Shown: piece after piece, positions 42,622 to 50,580 of the stretch
How positions within the stretch are numbered: position 1 is the stretch's first letter
Layout: every line of letters starts with the position of its first letter
Origin: an uncultured Eubacteriales bacterium
Lineage (GTDB): Bacteria > Bacillota > Clostridia > Lachnospirales > Lachnospiraceae
NCBI GenBank assembly: GCA_902797845.1
Contig: CADBUJ010000056.1
Location: 1-50,580, forward strand
Direction of reading: 5' to 3'
DNA length: 50,580 bases
Made by a program: the position numbers and the translations under genes
Notes under the pieces: generated by a model
What the model saw: the letters and a program-made list of their open reading frames with translations, nothing else
The model's database searches: none
Told to the model about the DNA's origin: nothing

Positions 42622-43743
42622 ATGATAACATCACAAACAAATCCAAAGATCAAACAAATGGCTTTGCTTATGTCAAAGCCCAGAGCAAGAAAAGAAGAAG
42701 GACTATTTGTGGCGGAGGGATTCCGTCTTATTATGGAGACTCCGGAGGAGCTCCTTGTAACATGCTTCATATCAGACGAAGCAGACCCGGAGGATGCGGA
42801 AAAGCTGAAAGAGCAGTTTCCGGAAGAAAAGATTGAGATCGTAAAGAATGATGTGCTGGCAAAGGTATCAGACACTAAATCTCCCCAGGGCTTTATGGCC
42901 ATAGTAAGGATCGAGGAGGGAGACCCTTCGGAATATGCTTATCTGGATAACGGACTGCTGCTCCTTTTGGAGGATCTTCAGGATCCGGGTAATATGGGAT
43001 CCATCATAAGAACTGCCGAGGGAGCAGGTGTTAATGCCATCATATGTTCCAAGGGTACTGTGGATGTGTATAATCCAAAGGTCGTACGCTCCACCATGGG
43101 CGCCATGTACAGGGTACCTGTCTTTTATACCGATGATCTTAAAGGGTATATAAAGACTCTCAGGAACAACGGCTACAATGTATATGCTGCTGCCATGGAC
43201 GGCGCTGTGGATCATTTTGAAGCAAAGATGAAGGGTAAATGCGCCTTTATCATAGGGAACGAGGCAAACGGCATATCAGACGGCATTATTGCAGCTGCAG
43301 GTCAGACCATCAAGATATCCATGGCAGGGAAACTGGAATCCTTGAATGCATCCGTTGCCGGAGCCGTTCTCATGTATGAAGCCAAAAGACAAAGGCTCAC
43401 TCCTGATCCCGGTTACGATTTTATGGCTCTTTTCAGTGATGAGGACAGATACACCAAAGTTGCAAACGGTCTTCTGGATAAAGAATTAAAAGAAAGAAAA
43501 GGAGCTTCAGCTGATAAAAGACCGTCTCTTATAAACGGAGAGGTAGGAGAACTCTCAGCAGAAACGGTGGAAGGACTTCTTGATCAGATAAAAAAGGACA
43601 ATGCTCCTGATGCAGATACAGCTCATGGAGCACAGGGCACTGAAAGCGGCTTTCCCGATGCGCCCAGGATCGTACACAGGAAGGGCACAGGTGAGCTTTC
43701 CAAAGATACCATAGATTCTCTTTTAAAGGATAATGGAGAGTAA
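42622..43743 (+). CDS. TrmH/SpoU-family RNA 2'-O-methyltransferase with an extended tail
   Basis: A 373-residue protein. Residues ~1-105 form the substrate-binding domain typical of TsnR/RlmB-like enzymes (TSQTNPKIKQMALLMSKPR, then GLFVAEGFRLIMETPEE). The SpoU knot follows with motif 1 LLLLEDLQDPGNMGSIIRTAEG, motif 2 FIIGNEANGIS and motif 3 KISMAGKLESLNASVAGAVLMYE (to ~253). It should methylate a ribose in rRNA or tRNA with SAM. A ~115-residue hydrophilic tail is added; it contains two similar short motifs, ELSAETVEGLLDQI (~308) and ELSKDTIDSLLKD (~357). GGAG precedes the ATG; the gene ends 1 base before the next start. Confidence 0.85.
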   Translation: MITSQTNPKIKQMALLMSKPRARKEEGLFVAEGFRLIMETPEELLVTCFISDEADPEDAEKLKEQFPEEKIEIVKNDVLAKVSDTKSPQGFMAIVRIEEGDPSEYAYLDNGLLLLLEDLQDPGNMGSIIRTAEGAGVNAIICSKGTVDVYNPKVVRSTMGAMYRVPVFYTDDLKGYIKTLRNNGYNVYAAAMDGAVDHFEAKMKGKCAFIIGNEANGISDGIIAAAGQTIKISMAGKLESLNASVAGAVLMYEAKRQRLTPDPGYDFMALFSDEDRYTKVANGLLDKELKERKGASADKRPSLINGEVGELSAETVEGLLDQIKKDNAPDADTAHGAQGTESGFPDAPRIVHRKGTGELSKDTIDSLLKDNGE

Positions 43744-43744
43744 G

Positions 43745-44074
43745 ATGAGAGAAGAATTCGTTTTGTGTGCCTCTTCTGCTTACGAGCAGAAATATTATTT
43801 CAATAACGAATTTTCCAATCTGCCTGATCAGGTAAAGGATGAGCTTAAGGCCATGTGTGTTCTTTTTACGGAGGATGTAGGCGGGATACTGGAGCTTAAA
43901 TTTGACGGGGAAGGAACATTAAGCCTTGTGAGTACTGCTGATGAGGAAGATGTTACATTCGATGAAATAGGTGCGGGACTCAAAATAAGAAATCTCACTA
44001 TGGAAAAGAGAGATCTGTTTGAGGCCTTGGAACTGTATTACAAAGTGTTTTTTCTGGAGAGTGAAGAATCATGA
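43745..44074 (+). CDS. Small conserved protein, DUF6145-like
   Basis: A 109-residue acidic protein: EFVLCASSAYEQKYYFNNEF, LPDQVKDELKAMCVLFTEDV, GGILELKFDGEGTLSLVS, FDEIGAGLKIRNL and a last helix ELYYKVFFL. I recall this as the DUF6145 pattern seen beside coaX in Lachnospiraceae; the name is tentative, and no function is known. I prefer the ATG at 43745, with GGAG 7 bases upstream, to an in-frame ATG at 43733 located before it. The stop overlaps the coaX start as ATGA. Confidence 0.65.
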   Translation: MREEFVLCASSAYEQKYYFNNEFSNLPDQVKDELKAMCVLFTEDVGGILELKFDGEGTLSLVSTADEEDVTFDEIGAGLKIRNLTMEKRDLFEALELYYKVFFLESEES

Positions 44075-44838
44075 TCTTATCTGTTGATGCAGGAAATTCG
44101 GAAATCGTTTTTGCGTTATTTAAAGGCGGAGAAGTTTTGGGCAGTTTCAGACTGGCTGCAGCTCCTTCCAGAACATCTGACGAATTCGGCTTCGCATTTA
44201 TCAATTTTTTCAAAACCCTTGATATGGAGCCGTCTGATATAGAAGGAGCTGTAATAGCATCAGTAGTACCGAATGTTATGCACAGCCTTGTAAACAGTAT
44301 AAGGAAGTATACAAATAAGGAACCTGTGATCGTCGGGCCAGGCATCAAAACAGGGATCAGGCTTGCTACGGAAAATCCCAAGGAGATAGGAGCTGATCTT
44401 ATTTCAAATGCGGTAGGAGCCGCAAAGCTTTACGGAGGTCCTGCGATCGTTATAGATTTCGGAACGGCGACCACATACGAGCTTGTGCTGGAGGATGGTA
44501 CATTTCGTACGGTCCTCATATGCCCGGGAGTAAAAATATCTGCAGAAGCTCTTTTCCAGGGCACGGCAAAACTGCCTGAATTCGAGATAAAGAAGCCGGG
44601 GACAGCCATACCTAAGGATACGGTCTCTGCACTGCAGGCAGGCCTTTATTTCAGCACTGTAGGCGAGGCAAAATTTATAGTTGACGCCATAAAAAAAGAA
44701 TCCGGATTATCTGATGTAAAGGTAATAGCAACAGGAGGCTTCGCATCAGTATTCTCCGGGGAAAAGGAACTTATAGACGTAACAGATACGATGTTAACGT
44801 TAAAGGGCGCTTATTTGATATATGAACTTAACAAATGA
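44071..44838 (+). CDS. coaX: Type III pantothenate kinase
   Basis: A 255-residue ASKHA-fold kinase for the first step of coenzyme A synthesis. The phosphate loop is LSVDAGNSEIVFALF (residues 3-17), where most CoaX have D-x-G-N-T/S; then ASVVPNVMHS, GPGIKTGIRL, GADLISNAVGA with the catalytic-type Asp, and VIDFGTATTYE. The GG-F-A turn near the C terminus (TGGFA) completes the site. Normal length. It overlaps both neighbours by 4 bases, so the three are translationally coupled. Confidence 0.95.
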   Translation: MILSVDAGNSEIVFALFKGGEVLGSFRLAAAPSRTSDEFGFAFINFFKTLDMEPSDIEGAVIASVVPNVMHSLVNSIRKYTNKEPVIVGPGIKTGIRLATENPKEIGADLISNAVGAAKLYGGPAIVIDFGTATTYELVLEDGTFRTVLICPGVKISAEALFQGTAKLPEFEIKKPGTAIPKDTVSALQAGLYFSTVGEAKFIVDAIKKESGLSDVKVIATGGFASVFSGEKELIDVTDTMLTLKGAYLIYELNK

Positions 44839-45818
44839 AGGGATTTAAGATCGGAAATGTAAATATTGATGTCCCCATAGCTCTGGGGCCCATGGCAGGT
44901 GTCACAGACCTGCCTTTTCGCATTCTTTGCAGAGAGCAGGGGTGCGGGCTTACATTTACGGAAATGATAAGCGCCAAAGGCATTTATTATAAAAGTCCCA
45001 ATACTGAAGAGCTTATGGCCTTAAGCGAGAAGGACAGACCTTCGGGTCTGCAGCTTTTCGGATCCGATCCCGGTATAATGGCAGAAATGGCGCATTTAAT
45101 AGAGGACAGGCCGTTCGATATCTTAGATATAAATATGGGCTGTCCAGTGCCGAAGGTGGTAAATAACGGGGAAGGATCTGCTCTTATGAAAGATCCGGAG
45201 CTCGTATACCGGATAGTTAAGGAAATAAGCATGGCCATAAGCAAACCCGTTACCGTAAAAATAAGAAAAGGGTTTGATCTTAATTCCGTAAATGCCGTAG
45301 AAGTGGCAGAGGCTGCTGCTGAGGGCGGTGCTAAATGCATCACTGTCCATGGGAGGACAAGGACAGAAATGTACAGAGGTACGGCCGACCTGAGCATCAT
45401 AAGAGAAGTTAAGGAGCATGTGGATATTCCGGTCATAGGAAGCGGTGATGTGGTTTCGGGAGAAACGGCTCTCAGGATGTTTAAGGAAACAGGCTGCGAC
45501 GGCATAATGATAGCAAGAGCCGCAAGAGGGAATCCCTGGATATTCGGGGAAGTGATGGAATATCTAAAGGAAGGCCATAGAAGGGAAAGGCCTTCGGCGG
45601 AAGAACTTAAAGAAATGATAATAAGGCATGCAGAAGGTCTTTCTGAGCTTAAGGGAGAATACAAGGCCGTCAGGGAAATGAGGACCCATATAGCTTTCTA
45701 TGTATCCGGCATGTATAATGCCACAAGGATTAAGCAAGGGGTCAATTTTGTAAATAATATGGAAGATCTTAAAGCTCTTGTGTCTACAATCGGAGAGGAT
45801 ACGGAACAAAACCAATAA
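44835..45818 (+). CDS. dusB: tRNA-dihydrouridine synthase
   Basis: A 327-residue FMN enzyme that reduces uridine in tRNA D-loops. The barrel begins LGPMAGVTDLPFRILCREQG; the active-site Cys is in INMGCPVPKVVNNGEGSALM (near 100); KIRKGFD, TVHGRTRTEMYRG, PVIGSGDVVS and ARGNPWIF are all as in DusB. The C-terminal helical tRNA-binding domain is present. The start forms an ATGA overlap with coaX. It is the last gene of the dnaE-dusB run; no clear hairpin terminator follows before the greA promoter 24 bases downstream. Confidence 0.95.
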   Translation: MKGFKIGNVNIDVPIALGPMAGVTDLPFRILCREQGCGLTFTEMISAKGIYYKSPNTEELMALSEKDRPSGLQLFGSDPGIMAEMAHLIEDRPFDILDINMGCPVPKVVNNGEGSALMKDPELVYRIVKEISMAISKPVTVKIRKGFDLNSVNAVEVAEAAAEGGAKCITVHGRTRTEMYRGTADLSIIREVKEHVDIPVIGSGDVVSGETALRMFKETGCDGIMIARAARGNPWIFGEVMEYLKEGHRRERPSAEELKEMIIRHAEGLSELKGEYKAVREMRTHIAFYVSGMYNATRIKQGVNFVNNMEDLKALVSTIGEDTEQNQ

Positions 45819-45841
45819 GAAGATGTGTTGATCCATCGACC

Positions 45842-45870
45842 TTGACACCGTTATTATCAGTATTTATAAT
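45842..45870 (+). promoter_or_regulatory. Perfect consensus sigma-A promoter of greA-lysS
   Basis: TTGACA at 45842-45847 and TATAAT at 45865-45870, both exact, separated by 17 bases. The start of transcription should be near 45877, giving an ~86-base leader. Confidence 0.88.
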
Positions 45871-45881
45871 AGCTTAATGCT

Positions 45882-45899
45882 GTAAGAGGCTTCTCTTAC
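45882..45899 (+). promoter_or_regulatory. 5'-end hairpin in the greA leader
   Basis: GTAAGAG and CTCTTAC form a perfect 7-bp stem around GCTT, starting about 5 bases after the predicted transcription start. No U-run follows directly; probable mRNA-stabilising element. Confidence 0.5.
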
Positions 45900-45962
45900 G
45901 GCTCCTTTAATATAAGAATGCAAAACGGGTTTTTAAATAAATAAAGGGAGGTACATCCGGAT

Positions 45963-46457
45963 ATGGCAGAAGAAGTAAAAAACGAGAATATAATAACAGA
46001 AGAAGGCTACAAAGCCCTTGAGGATGAACTGTCAGATCTTAAAGTAAACAAGAGGGCGGAGATAGCTCAAAAGATAAAGGAAGCAAGAGAGCAGGGAGAC
46101 CTTTCGGAAAATGCCGAATATGATGCTGCAAAGGAAGAACAAAGGCATATAGAAAGCAGGATAGAGGAGCTTGAAGGGCTTCTTAAAGAGCTTACGGTAG
46201 TAGATACAAAGAAGGGTGTTTCCGGAACCGTGGGACTGGGCAGCACTGTTACAGTCCTTGATATAGCCTCCAATGAGGCGGAAAAATTCCTTATCGTAGG
46301 TTCCGCAGAGGTGGATCTTTTAAACAACAGGATATCCAATCAGTCACCTCTGGGCTCCAAGCTTATGGGAAAGAGAACAGGTGCTACTGTTGATGTGGAA
46401 ACACCTGCAGGAGTGTTCCAATATAAGATCCTTAAGGTAGAGAAGAAGAGAAAGTAG
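45963..46457 (+). CDS. greA: Transcription elongation factor GreA
   Basis: A 164-residue factor that enters the RNA polymerase secondary channel and stimulates cleavage of backtracked RNA. The N-terminal coiled coil runs to about residue 80 ([20 protein letters not shown]...) and carries the acidic tip [19 protein letters not shown]; the C-terminal FKBP-like domain ends [14 protein letters not shown]...[23 protein letters not shown]. Length normal. GGGAGG lies 11 bases before the ATG. lysS follows after 7 bases, the usual greA-lysS pair in Clostridia. Confidence 0.96.
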   Translation: MAEEVKNENIITEEGYKALEDELSDLKVNKRAEIAQKIKEAREQGDLSENAEYDAAKEEQRHIESRIEELEGLLKELTVVDTKKGVSGTVGLGSTVTVLDIASNEAEKFLIVGSAEVDLLNNRISNQSPLGSKLMGKRTGATVDVETPAGVFQYKILKVEKKRK

Positions 46458-46464
46458 GAAAAAT

Positions 46465-47949
46465 ATGGCAGAAAACAATAATGCCCAGGATATAAACCAG
46501 CTTATTAAGGTAAGAAGAGAAAAGCTTTTTGCCCTGCAGGAGAAGGGAAAGGATCCTTTTCTTCTGACAAAGTATGAACAGACAGAGCACAGTGCAGATA
46601 TAAAGGATGATTTTGAAGCCTTTGAAGGCAAGGATGTATCCCTTGCCGGAAGGATGCTCTTTAAAAGAGTCATGGGAAAGGCATCATTCTGCAATATAAA
46701 GGATCTTAAGGGCTCCATACAGTGCTATGTCACAAGAGACGATATCGGTGACGAGGATTATGCGGACTTTAAGAAATTCGATATAGGGGACATCATAGGA
46801 GTAAAGGGCACAGTCTTTAAGACTCAGACAGGAGAGATATCCGTTCATGCAAAGGAGGTTATTCTTCTTTCAAAGAATATGAAGCCCCTTCCCGAAAAGT
46901 TCCACGGCATGACGAATACGGACCTCAGATACAGGCAGAGATATGTGGACCTTATCATGAATGATGAGGTAAAGGACACCTTTATAAAGAGGTCACGTAT
47001 AATATCTGCCATAAGAACATATCTTGATCAGAGAGGCTTCATAGAAGTAGAGACGCCAATGCTCGTAAATAATGCCGGCGGAGCTGCAGCGAGACCGTTT
47101 AATACGCATTTTAATGCTCTTGACGAGGATCTTAAGCTTCGTATATCCTTAGAGCTTTATCTTAAAAGGCTTATAGTAGGAGGCCTCGAAAAGGTTTACG
47201 AGATCGGACGTGTCTTCAGAAACGAGGGACTGGATACAAAACATAATCCGGAATTCACTCTTATGGAGTTGTATCAGGCATATACGGATTACAACGGGAT
47301 GATGGAACTTACAGAGGATCTTTTCAAGCATGTGGCCATGCAGGTCCTGGGGACCACCAAGTTTTCTTATAACGGAGTGGAGATCGATTTCGGCAAGGAT
47401 TTTAAGAGGATAACAATGACTGATGCCGTTAAAGAATATACCGGCATAGATTTCTCCTCCATAAAGACCGACGAAGAGGCAAAGGCCCTTGCAAAGGAAA
47501 AAGGCATAGAATTTGAAGATATCCATAAGAAGGGGGATATTTTAAGTAAGTTCTTTGAGGAATATGTGGAAGAACATCTTATTCAGCCCACATTCGTTAT
47601 GGATCATCCCATAGAAATATCACCTCTTACAAAGAAAAAGCCCGGATCGGATGGATTGGTAGAGAGATTTGAGCTCTTTATAAACGGCTGGGAGATGGCA
47701 AATGCTTATTCCGAGCTTAACGATCCCATAGATCAGAGGGAAAGGTTTGCTGAGGAGGAAAAGAGACTGGCAGCAGGGGACGAGGAAGCCAATCATACAG
47801 ACGAAGATTTCCTTAATGCACTTGAGATAGGCATGCCTCCTACAGGCGGCATAGGGTACGGTATAGACAGACTGTGCATGCTGCTTACAGACAGCGCAGC
47901 CATCAGAGATGTGCTGTTGTTCCCGACACTGAAGACACTCGAGAAATAA
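46465..47949 (+). CDS. lysS: Lysine--tRNA ligase, class II
   Basis: A 494-residue synthetase. The N-terminal OB-fold anticodon-binding domain (about 55-160) includes [18 protein letters not shown]. The catalytic core has motif 1 around [21 protein letters not shown], motif 2 [25 protein letters not shown] and motif 3 [14 protein letters not shown]. Family-typical length; AGGA before the ATG. No T-box or other leader is seen in front of it because it shares the greA transcript. The gene is the last with host-like codon use before the AT-rich segment to the right. Confidence 0.96.
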   Translation: MAENNNAQDINQLIKVRREKLFALQEKGKDPFLLTKYEQTEHSADIKDDFEAFEGKDVSLAGRMLFKRVMGKASFCNIKDLKGSIQCYVTRDDIGDEDYADFKKFDIGDIIGVKGTVFKTQTGEISVHAKEVILLSKNMKPLPEKFHGMTNTDLRYRQRYVDLIMNDEVKDTFIKRSRIISAIRTYLDQRGFIEVETPMLVNNAGGAAARPFNTHFNALDEDLKLRISLELYLKRLIVGGLEKVYEIGRVFRNEGLDTKHNPEFTLMELYQAYTDYNGMMELTEDLFKHVAMQVLGTTKFSYNGVEIDFGKDFKRITMTDAVKEYTGIDFSSIKTDEEAKALAKEKGIEFEDIHKKGDILSKFFEEYVEEHLIQPTFVMDHPIEISPLTKKKPGSDGLVERFELFINGWEMANAYSELNDPIDQRERFAEEEKRLAAGDEEANHTDEDFLNALEIGMPPTGGIGYGIDRLCMLLTDSAAIRDVLLFPTLKTLEK

Positions 47950-48100
47950 TATCTTAAAAAATGCAGTGTTTATGCAGGTTTGTAGGCATGGGGCTAACGC
48001 AAAACTTTAGCATTTAAGCCAAACGTAAGCCAATCGATACAGAAAATGTGCAGAGGCGGCGGGGAAGGTGGTTTCAGGAAAACAGAATAGTTTGTGTTTG
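47950..48100 (+). other. Gene-free stretch after lysS; possible island boundary
   Basis: No ORF of note. It contains the octamer TAAGCCAA twice (48015-48022 and 48026-48033, 11-base period) and, near 48052-48070, a short GC-rich patch. Base composition changes from host-like to AT-rich shortly after. The stretch could hold an attachment-site scar, but the other end of any island is outside the window. Confidence 0.3.
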
Positions 48101-48134
48101 AGGCGACTGTCTATATAGGCGGTCGCCTTTTATT
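48101..48134 (+). terminator. Hairpin terminator, probably ending greA-lysS
   Basis: AGGCGAC and GTCGCCT (7 bp) close a 14-base loop and are followed by TTTTATTA. It lies ~150 bases after lysS, just before the Abi-like promoter. Confidence 0.72.
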
Positions 48135-48145
48135 AGAGATAAAAA

Positions 48146-48174
48146 TTGAAATAAGTAGTAAAAAGTAGTAAAAT
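48146..48174 (+). promoter_or_regulatory. Promoter of the Abi-like operon with a tandem repeat in the spacer
   Basis: TTGAAA and TAAAAT are separated by 17 bases. AAGTAGTAAA occurs twice in direct tandem (48153-48162, 48163-48172), one helical turn apart, filling the spacer and the start of the -10. This suggests a regulator binding on one face of the DNA. Confidence 0.55.
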
Positions 48175-48209
48175 GATTATTACAATTTCGATTAATAAGA
48201 AGGTATTAG

Positions 48210-49157
48210 ATGAAGAAGGATATCATTCAATTCAAAAAGAACGCAACAGAAAGAATCGGATATGCCCATAGTGCCAACGCACTGTTTCATTTTATGAGAA
48301 AAAGAGAGTTCTTAGAAAACGCTATAAAGCAGTGCGTTTTGTATCCAAGGTATTTTTTGGAGGATCTTTCGTATAGAAAATTAAAAGATGGGGATGGAGT
48401 TCTGTATTCTGAGGCAGCGGTGCTAGGAATATGTTTTTGTGACATTCCGCTTACCAGAATTGCAATCGAAGAAAAGATTGAAATTCTAAACGACAAAGGA
48501 GTGAACGTACAGGAAAGAAAAAGCCATTCTGATCTATATGGAGAATATGCTATTGGTTTTTCAAAGTCTTGGTGTGAAAAACAAGAGGTGCGACCTGTAC
48601 ACTACTACAATCCTCTGGCAGACCATAAATACTATTTGTCGGAAGCATTTGAAGTTTTAGTAAAAGAAGAGGAAGTTCCAGATTCATTCTCCAAGTACAT
48701 TCTTGATGATATAGGACTGGGTAAGCCATTGCGTGGGGTTATGGAACGAACAGAGGTCTTGGACGGAAAAGAACAAAAAAAGAGAATGCTGAAAAACTTT
48801 CACGACGAACAGGAATGGAGATTTATACCAACGCAGGATATGTGTGATATCCTTACTCAAAAGTTGAAAAGCACTATACGGCCAATAATAGCTAACCCTT
48901 CGTTATTAGAGATATTCAACAGAGAGGGGAATTTCTTTACAGATTTATCAAATCGAATTGCAAATGCAAAAGAGAAAAAGACAGGATTATCGTTCAAGCG
49001 AAAAGAAATTAAGTATTTGATCGTCCCTGATGAGGCTGCAAAGGCAGAACTGATAAGCTATTTAAACTCATTATATGAAAAGCGAAAAGTCAAAGCAGAT
49101 TTGTTTCATTTAATCAGTTGCATTCATGTTTTATCTGATGTTAAGAGGGATTATTAA
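48210..49157 (+). CDS. AbiGi-like abortive-infection protein (putative antitoxin half)
   Basis: A 315-residue soluble protein. Pattern features in order: SANALFHFMRKREFLENAI, YPRYFLEDL, AAVLGICFCDIPLTRI, then SDLYGEYAIGFSKSWCEK, PVHYYNP and DEQEWRFIP. The FHF / FCDIPL / YG-x-Y-x-I-G / P-V-x-Y / E-W-R-x-x-P series matches what I know of the AbiGi family (PF10899), the antitoxin-side protein of lactococcal AbiG. It may sense or restrain the partner. Codon use is AT-rich, with far more GAA/AAA and TTA than the housekeeping genes to the left, which suggests acquisition. AAGG lies 7 bases before the ATG. Partner starts directly after the stop. Confidence 0.62.
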   Translation: MKKDIIQFKKNATERIGYAHSANALFHFMRKREFLENAIKQCVLYPRYFLEDLSYRKLKDGDGVLYSEAAVLGICFCDIPLTRIAIEEKIEILNDKGVNVQERKSHSDLYGEYAIGFSKSWCEKQEVRPVHYYNPLADHKYYLSEAFEVLVKEEEVPDSFSKYILDDIGLGKPLRGVMERTEVLDGKEQKKRMLKNFHDEQEWRFIPTQDMCDILTQKLKSTIRPIIANPSLLEIFNREGNFFTDLSNRIANAKEKKTGLSFKRKEIKYLIVPDEAAKAELISYLNSLYEKRKVKADLFHLISCIHVLSDVKRDY

Positions 49158-50186
49158 ATGGGAAATCTTTTAAAGGAAGTGTTTAACAACATAGAAGTAA
49201 TGGAGTCATTTAATGTTGAGTTTAGTACTCAAGAGGATTCTGTGCGATTTCAAGAGGCGTTGCAGAAGATTTCCTCTGGGGAAGTCCTGACTCCTATCGC
49301 TGTTTCGGGAATCAAAGTTATTACACCGCAAAAGAAAATTGGGAATGATGTTTATTCACAACCAACAGAGGGAAAGGTCACGCAATTCTTTGTAGGAGCG
49401 GCGAAAGAGCCTGTAAAACTCCAAGTCAAAACAGCTCGTGGCGAAATTGAGAAAACATTTCTTAGAACAATAGTAAATAATGGTTTTATTGTGGAATACA
49501 AAGACAACCCTCTTTTAGATTTTAAGCTGCGATGGAAGAACGACAGAAGCGCACCTATGATACAGGTGAGCGTATTTAAAGATCAAGCAGACAGTGTTGC
49601 GAGAATCACGGAAACGTATGAGGAACTGTATGATATTGTAAGAAGCCTTTTTGACTTATCAGTCGAAACAAAGGAAACAGCATATATTCGGCACGTCAGG
49701 GACTATTGGCGTCGAGTAAAAATGATTGAAGAAATTACTAACAGTGTTTTTGACCCTAAAGACAACAGTGAGAATAATGAAACAAATATTAACAGACTTT
49801 ATTTACTGTTCTGTGAGAAGGAAACGCTGGGATATCCGTTTAGAGAGTTTTCTCAACATGTTGCTAGAAAGGATTGGGAGATTCAGAAGAACAACTTTAG
49901 GATTGGTCAGCAACTGCAGATGACATGGGAGCGACAACTGGAATTCTTGGTTTTTGGACAAACAATATATGCTTCAGTTCGACAGATTGTCCCGGACGCC
50001 GAAATAAAGGAGATCATCGATTCGGGTTTAGACAGTGTTGAAATTGTGTGTCTTCCACTATCCGGAAGAGAGAATCAAATAGTTGAATGTGTTTATCCGA
50101 ACGATTGGAATGTAAAAGACGCTGCAAAGATTATCAAGGCAGCAAAATCTTTTAAGCAATTGTGCCAAGAAAAGTTTTATTCATAA
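49158..50186 (+). CDS. Partner of the AbiGi-like protein, possible toxin (AbiGii-like by position)
   Basis: A 342-residue soluble protein whose ATG directly follows the preceding TAA, with no ribosome site of its own other than within the upstream gene, so translation must be coupled. I do not recognise a domain with confidence. Visible: an N-terminal part with ITPQKKI and GKVTQFFVGAAKEPVKLQVK, a beta-rich middle FKLRWKNDRSAPMIQVSVFK, then a helical C-terminal half ending AAKIIKAAKSFKQLCQ. Place and size fit the AbiGii half of an AbiG pair (about 400 residues in Lactococcus). Nuclease or nucleotidyltransferase motifs are not evident. Confidence 0.5.
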   Translation: MGNLLKEVFNNIEVMESFNVEFSTQEDSVRFQEALQKISSGEVLTPIAVSGIKVITPQKKIGNDVYSQPTEGKVTQFFVGAAKEPVKLQVKTARGEIEKTFLRTIVNNGFIVEYKDNPLLDFKLRWKNDRSAPMIQVSVFKDQADSVARITETYEELYDIVRSLFDLSVETKETAYIRHVRDYWRRVKMIEEITNSVFDPKDNSENNETNINRLYLLFCEKETLGYPFREFSQHVARKDWEIQKNNFRIGQQLQMTWERQLEFLVFGQTIYASVRQIVPDAEIKEIIDSGLDSVEIVCLPLSGRENQIVECVYPNDWNVKDAAKIIKAAKSFKQLCQEKFYS

Positions 50187-50237
50187 TCTCGCTCGAAAAG
50201 CTTGCTGCAATTCTAGTACTGCCCTGGAGGAAAGACG

Positions 50238-50580
50238 ATGGATAACAAGAGCATTAAGAAATTGGAAGCGGATCTTTGGGAGGCTGCGGATCTATTACGT
50301 CAGGGATCCAAGCTGACTTCTCAGCAGTACTGCATGCCGGTACTGGGGTTGCTGTTCCTGAGATATGCATATAGCAGATTTAAGAAGGTGGAGGAAGAAA
50401 TCCTGAAGGACAGACCAGTCAGGAACGGTCGCGTGATGCCTATAGAAACCTCTGACTTCGCGGAAAAGAGCGCTCTGTATCTTCCGAAAGAAGCACAGTA
50501 TTTATACCTTGTAAATCTGCCGGAGGATATTAAGGCAGCAAATATCGTGGCAGAGAATGGGCAGCAGATGAACAGCCTGG
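50238..50580 (+). CDS. hsdM: Type I restriction-modification methyltransferase subunit HsdM (5' end)
   Basis: The first 114 residues are in the window, open at the right edge. They read MDNKSIKKLEADLWEAADLL then RQGSKLTSQQYCMPVLGLLF and LRYAYSRFKKVEEEI, the helical N-terminal domain of HsdM (HsdM_N), which contacts the specificity subunit. The SAM-binding DPPY/NPPF motifs would follow outside. TGGAGG lies 8 bases before the ATG. It sits 51 bases after the Abi-like pair on the same strand, so a defence cluster is likely, with hsdS and hsdR expected to the right. Codon use is less AT-rich than in the two Abi-like genes. Confidence 0.88.
   Translation, partial: MDNKSIKKLEADLWEAADLLRQGSKLTSQQYCMPVLGLLFLRYAYSRFKKVEEEILKDRPVRNGRVMPIETSDFAEKSALYLPKEAQYLYLVNLPEDIKAANIVAENGQQMNSL

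Noticed and set aside
47950..48209. tRNA or T-box element near lysS as integration target
   Set aside because: No cloverleaf and no AGGGTGG-type T-box sequence could be found; only a hairpin terminator and short repeats.

Overview
The window looks like a stretch of a Clostridia chromosome, most likely Lachnospiraceae (Bacillota). This rests on gene content and order: rapZ-whiA-crh behind hprK, dnaE upstream of pfkA, LTA-synthase-like and HprK proteins, a small DUF6145-like gene beside coaX, purine-rich coding strands, and heavy use of ATA, AGA/AGG and CTT codons. The family placement is inference; no rRNA or tRNA gene is present to confirm it.

Layout. 1-7955: the tail of an RsbW-type ATPase, a PHP phosphoesterase and an MscS channel read rightward. 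They converge on a flavodoxin/ferredoxin fusion. A small zinc-ribbon gene, an FGGY kinase related to glycerol kinase and two tandem amidohydrolases follow. 8018-13613: a zinc-ribbon membrane protein, a NUDIX hydrolase, an LTA-synthase-like sulfatase, a two-gene YibE/F operon on the minus strand and a small membrane protein. 13647-20208: a secreted acidic protein with DUF4214-like repeats and an NlpC/P60 domain, then a compact cluster of TetR regulator, histidyl-tRNA synthetase, HTH plus PD-(D/E)XK-like protein, LURP-one-like protein and AlaX-type editing protein. 20318-27898: a small TetR-tail-like ORF and a 2.4-kresidue surface adhesin on the minus strand.

28080-37665: a membrane protein, a DtxR-family repressor on the minus strand, and a long operon from a good promoter: lspA-like, ftsH, uvrC, hprK, murB, rapZ, whiA, crh-like, closed by a terminator. 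37692-45818: dnaE, a small Cys-rich gene, pfkA, a SpoU-family RNA methylase with an unusual tail, a DUF6145-like gene, coaX and dusB, mostly overlapping by a few bases. 45842-47949: greA and lysS behind a perfect consensus promoter.

48100-50580 differs from the rest. Its base and codon use is more AT-rich (two genes), and it holds an AbiGi-like protein, a directly abutting partner of unknown family (AbiGii-like by position) and the start of a type I restriction methyltransferase, hsdM. I read it as the left edge of a phage-defence island inserted after lysS.

Most eye-catching points: an HPr-like protein with Asp where the phosphorylatable His should be, in the crh position; the Abi-like pair with a 10-bp tandem repeat inside its promoter; the HTH/PD-(D/E)XK protein; and the FliM-like motifs in the tail of the RNA methylase. 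I saw no CRISPR array, insertion sequence, tRNA, rRNA or clear riboswitch. No gene-free gap exceeds 300 bases; the largest is 47950-48209.
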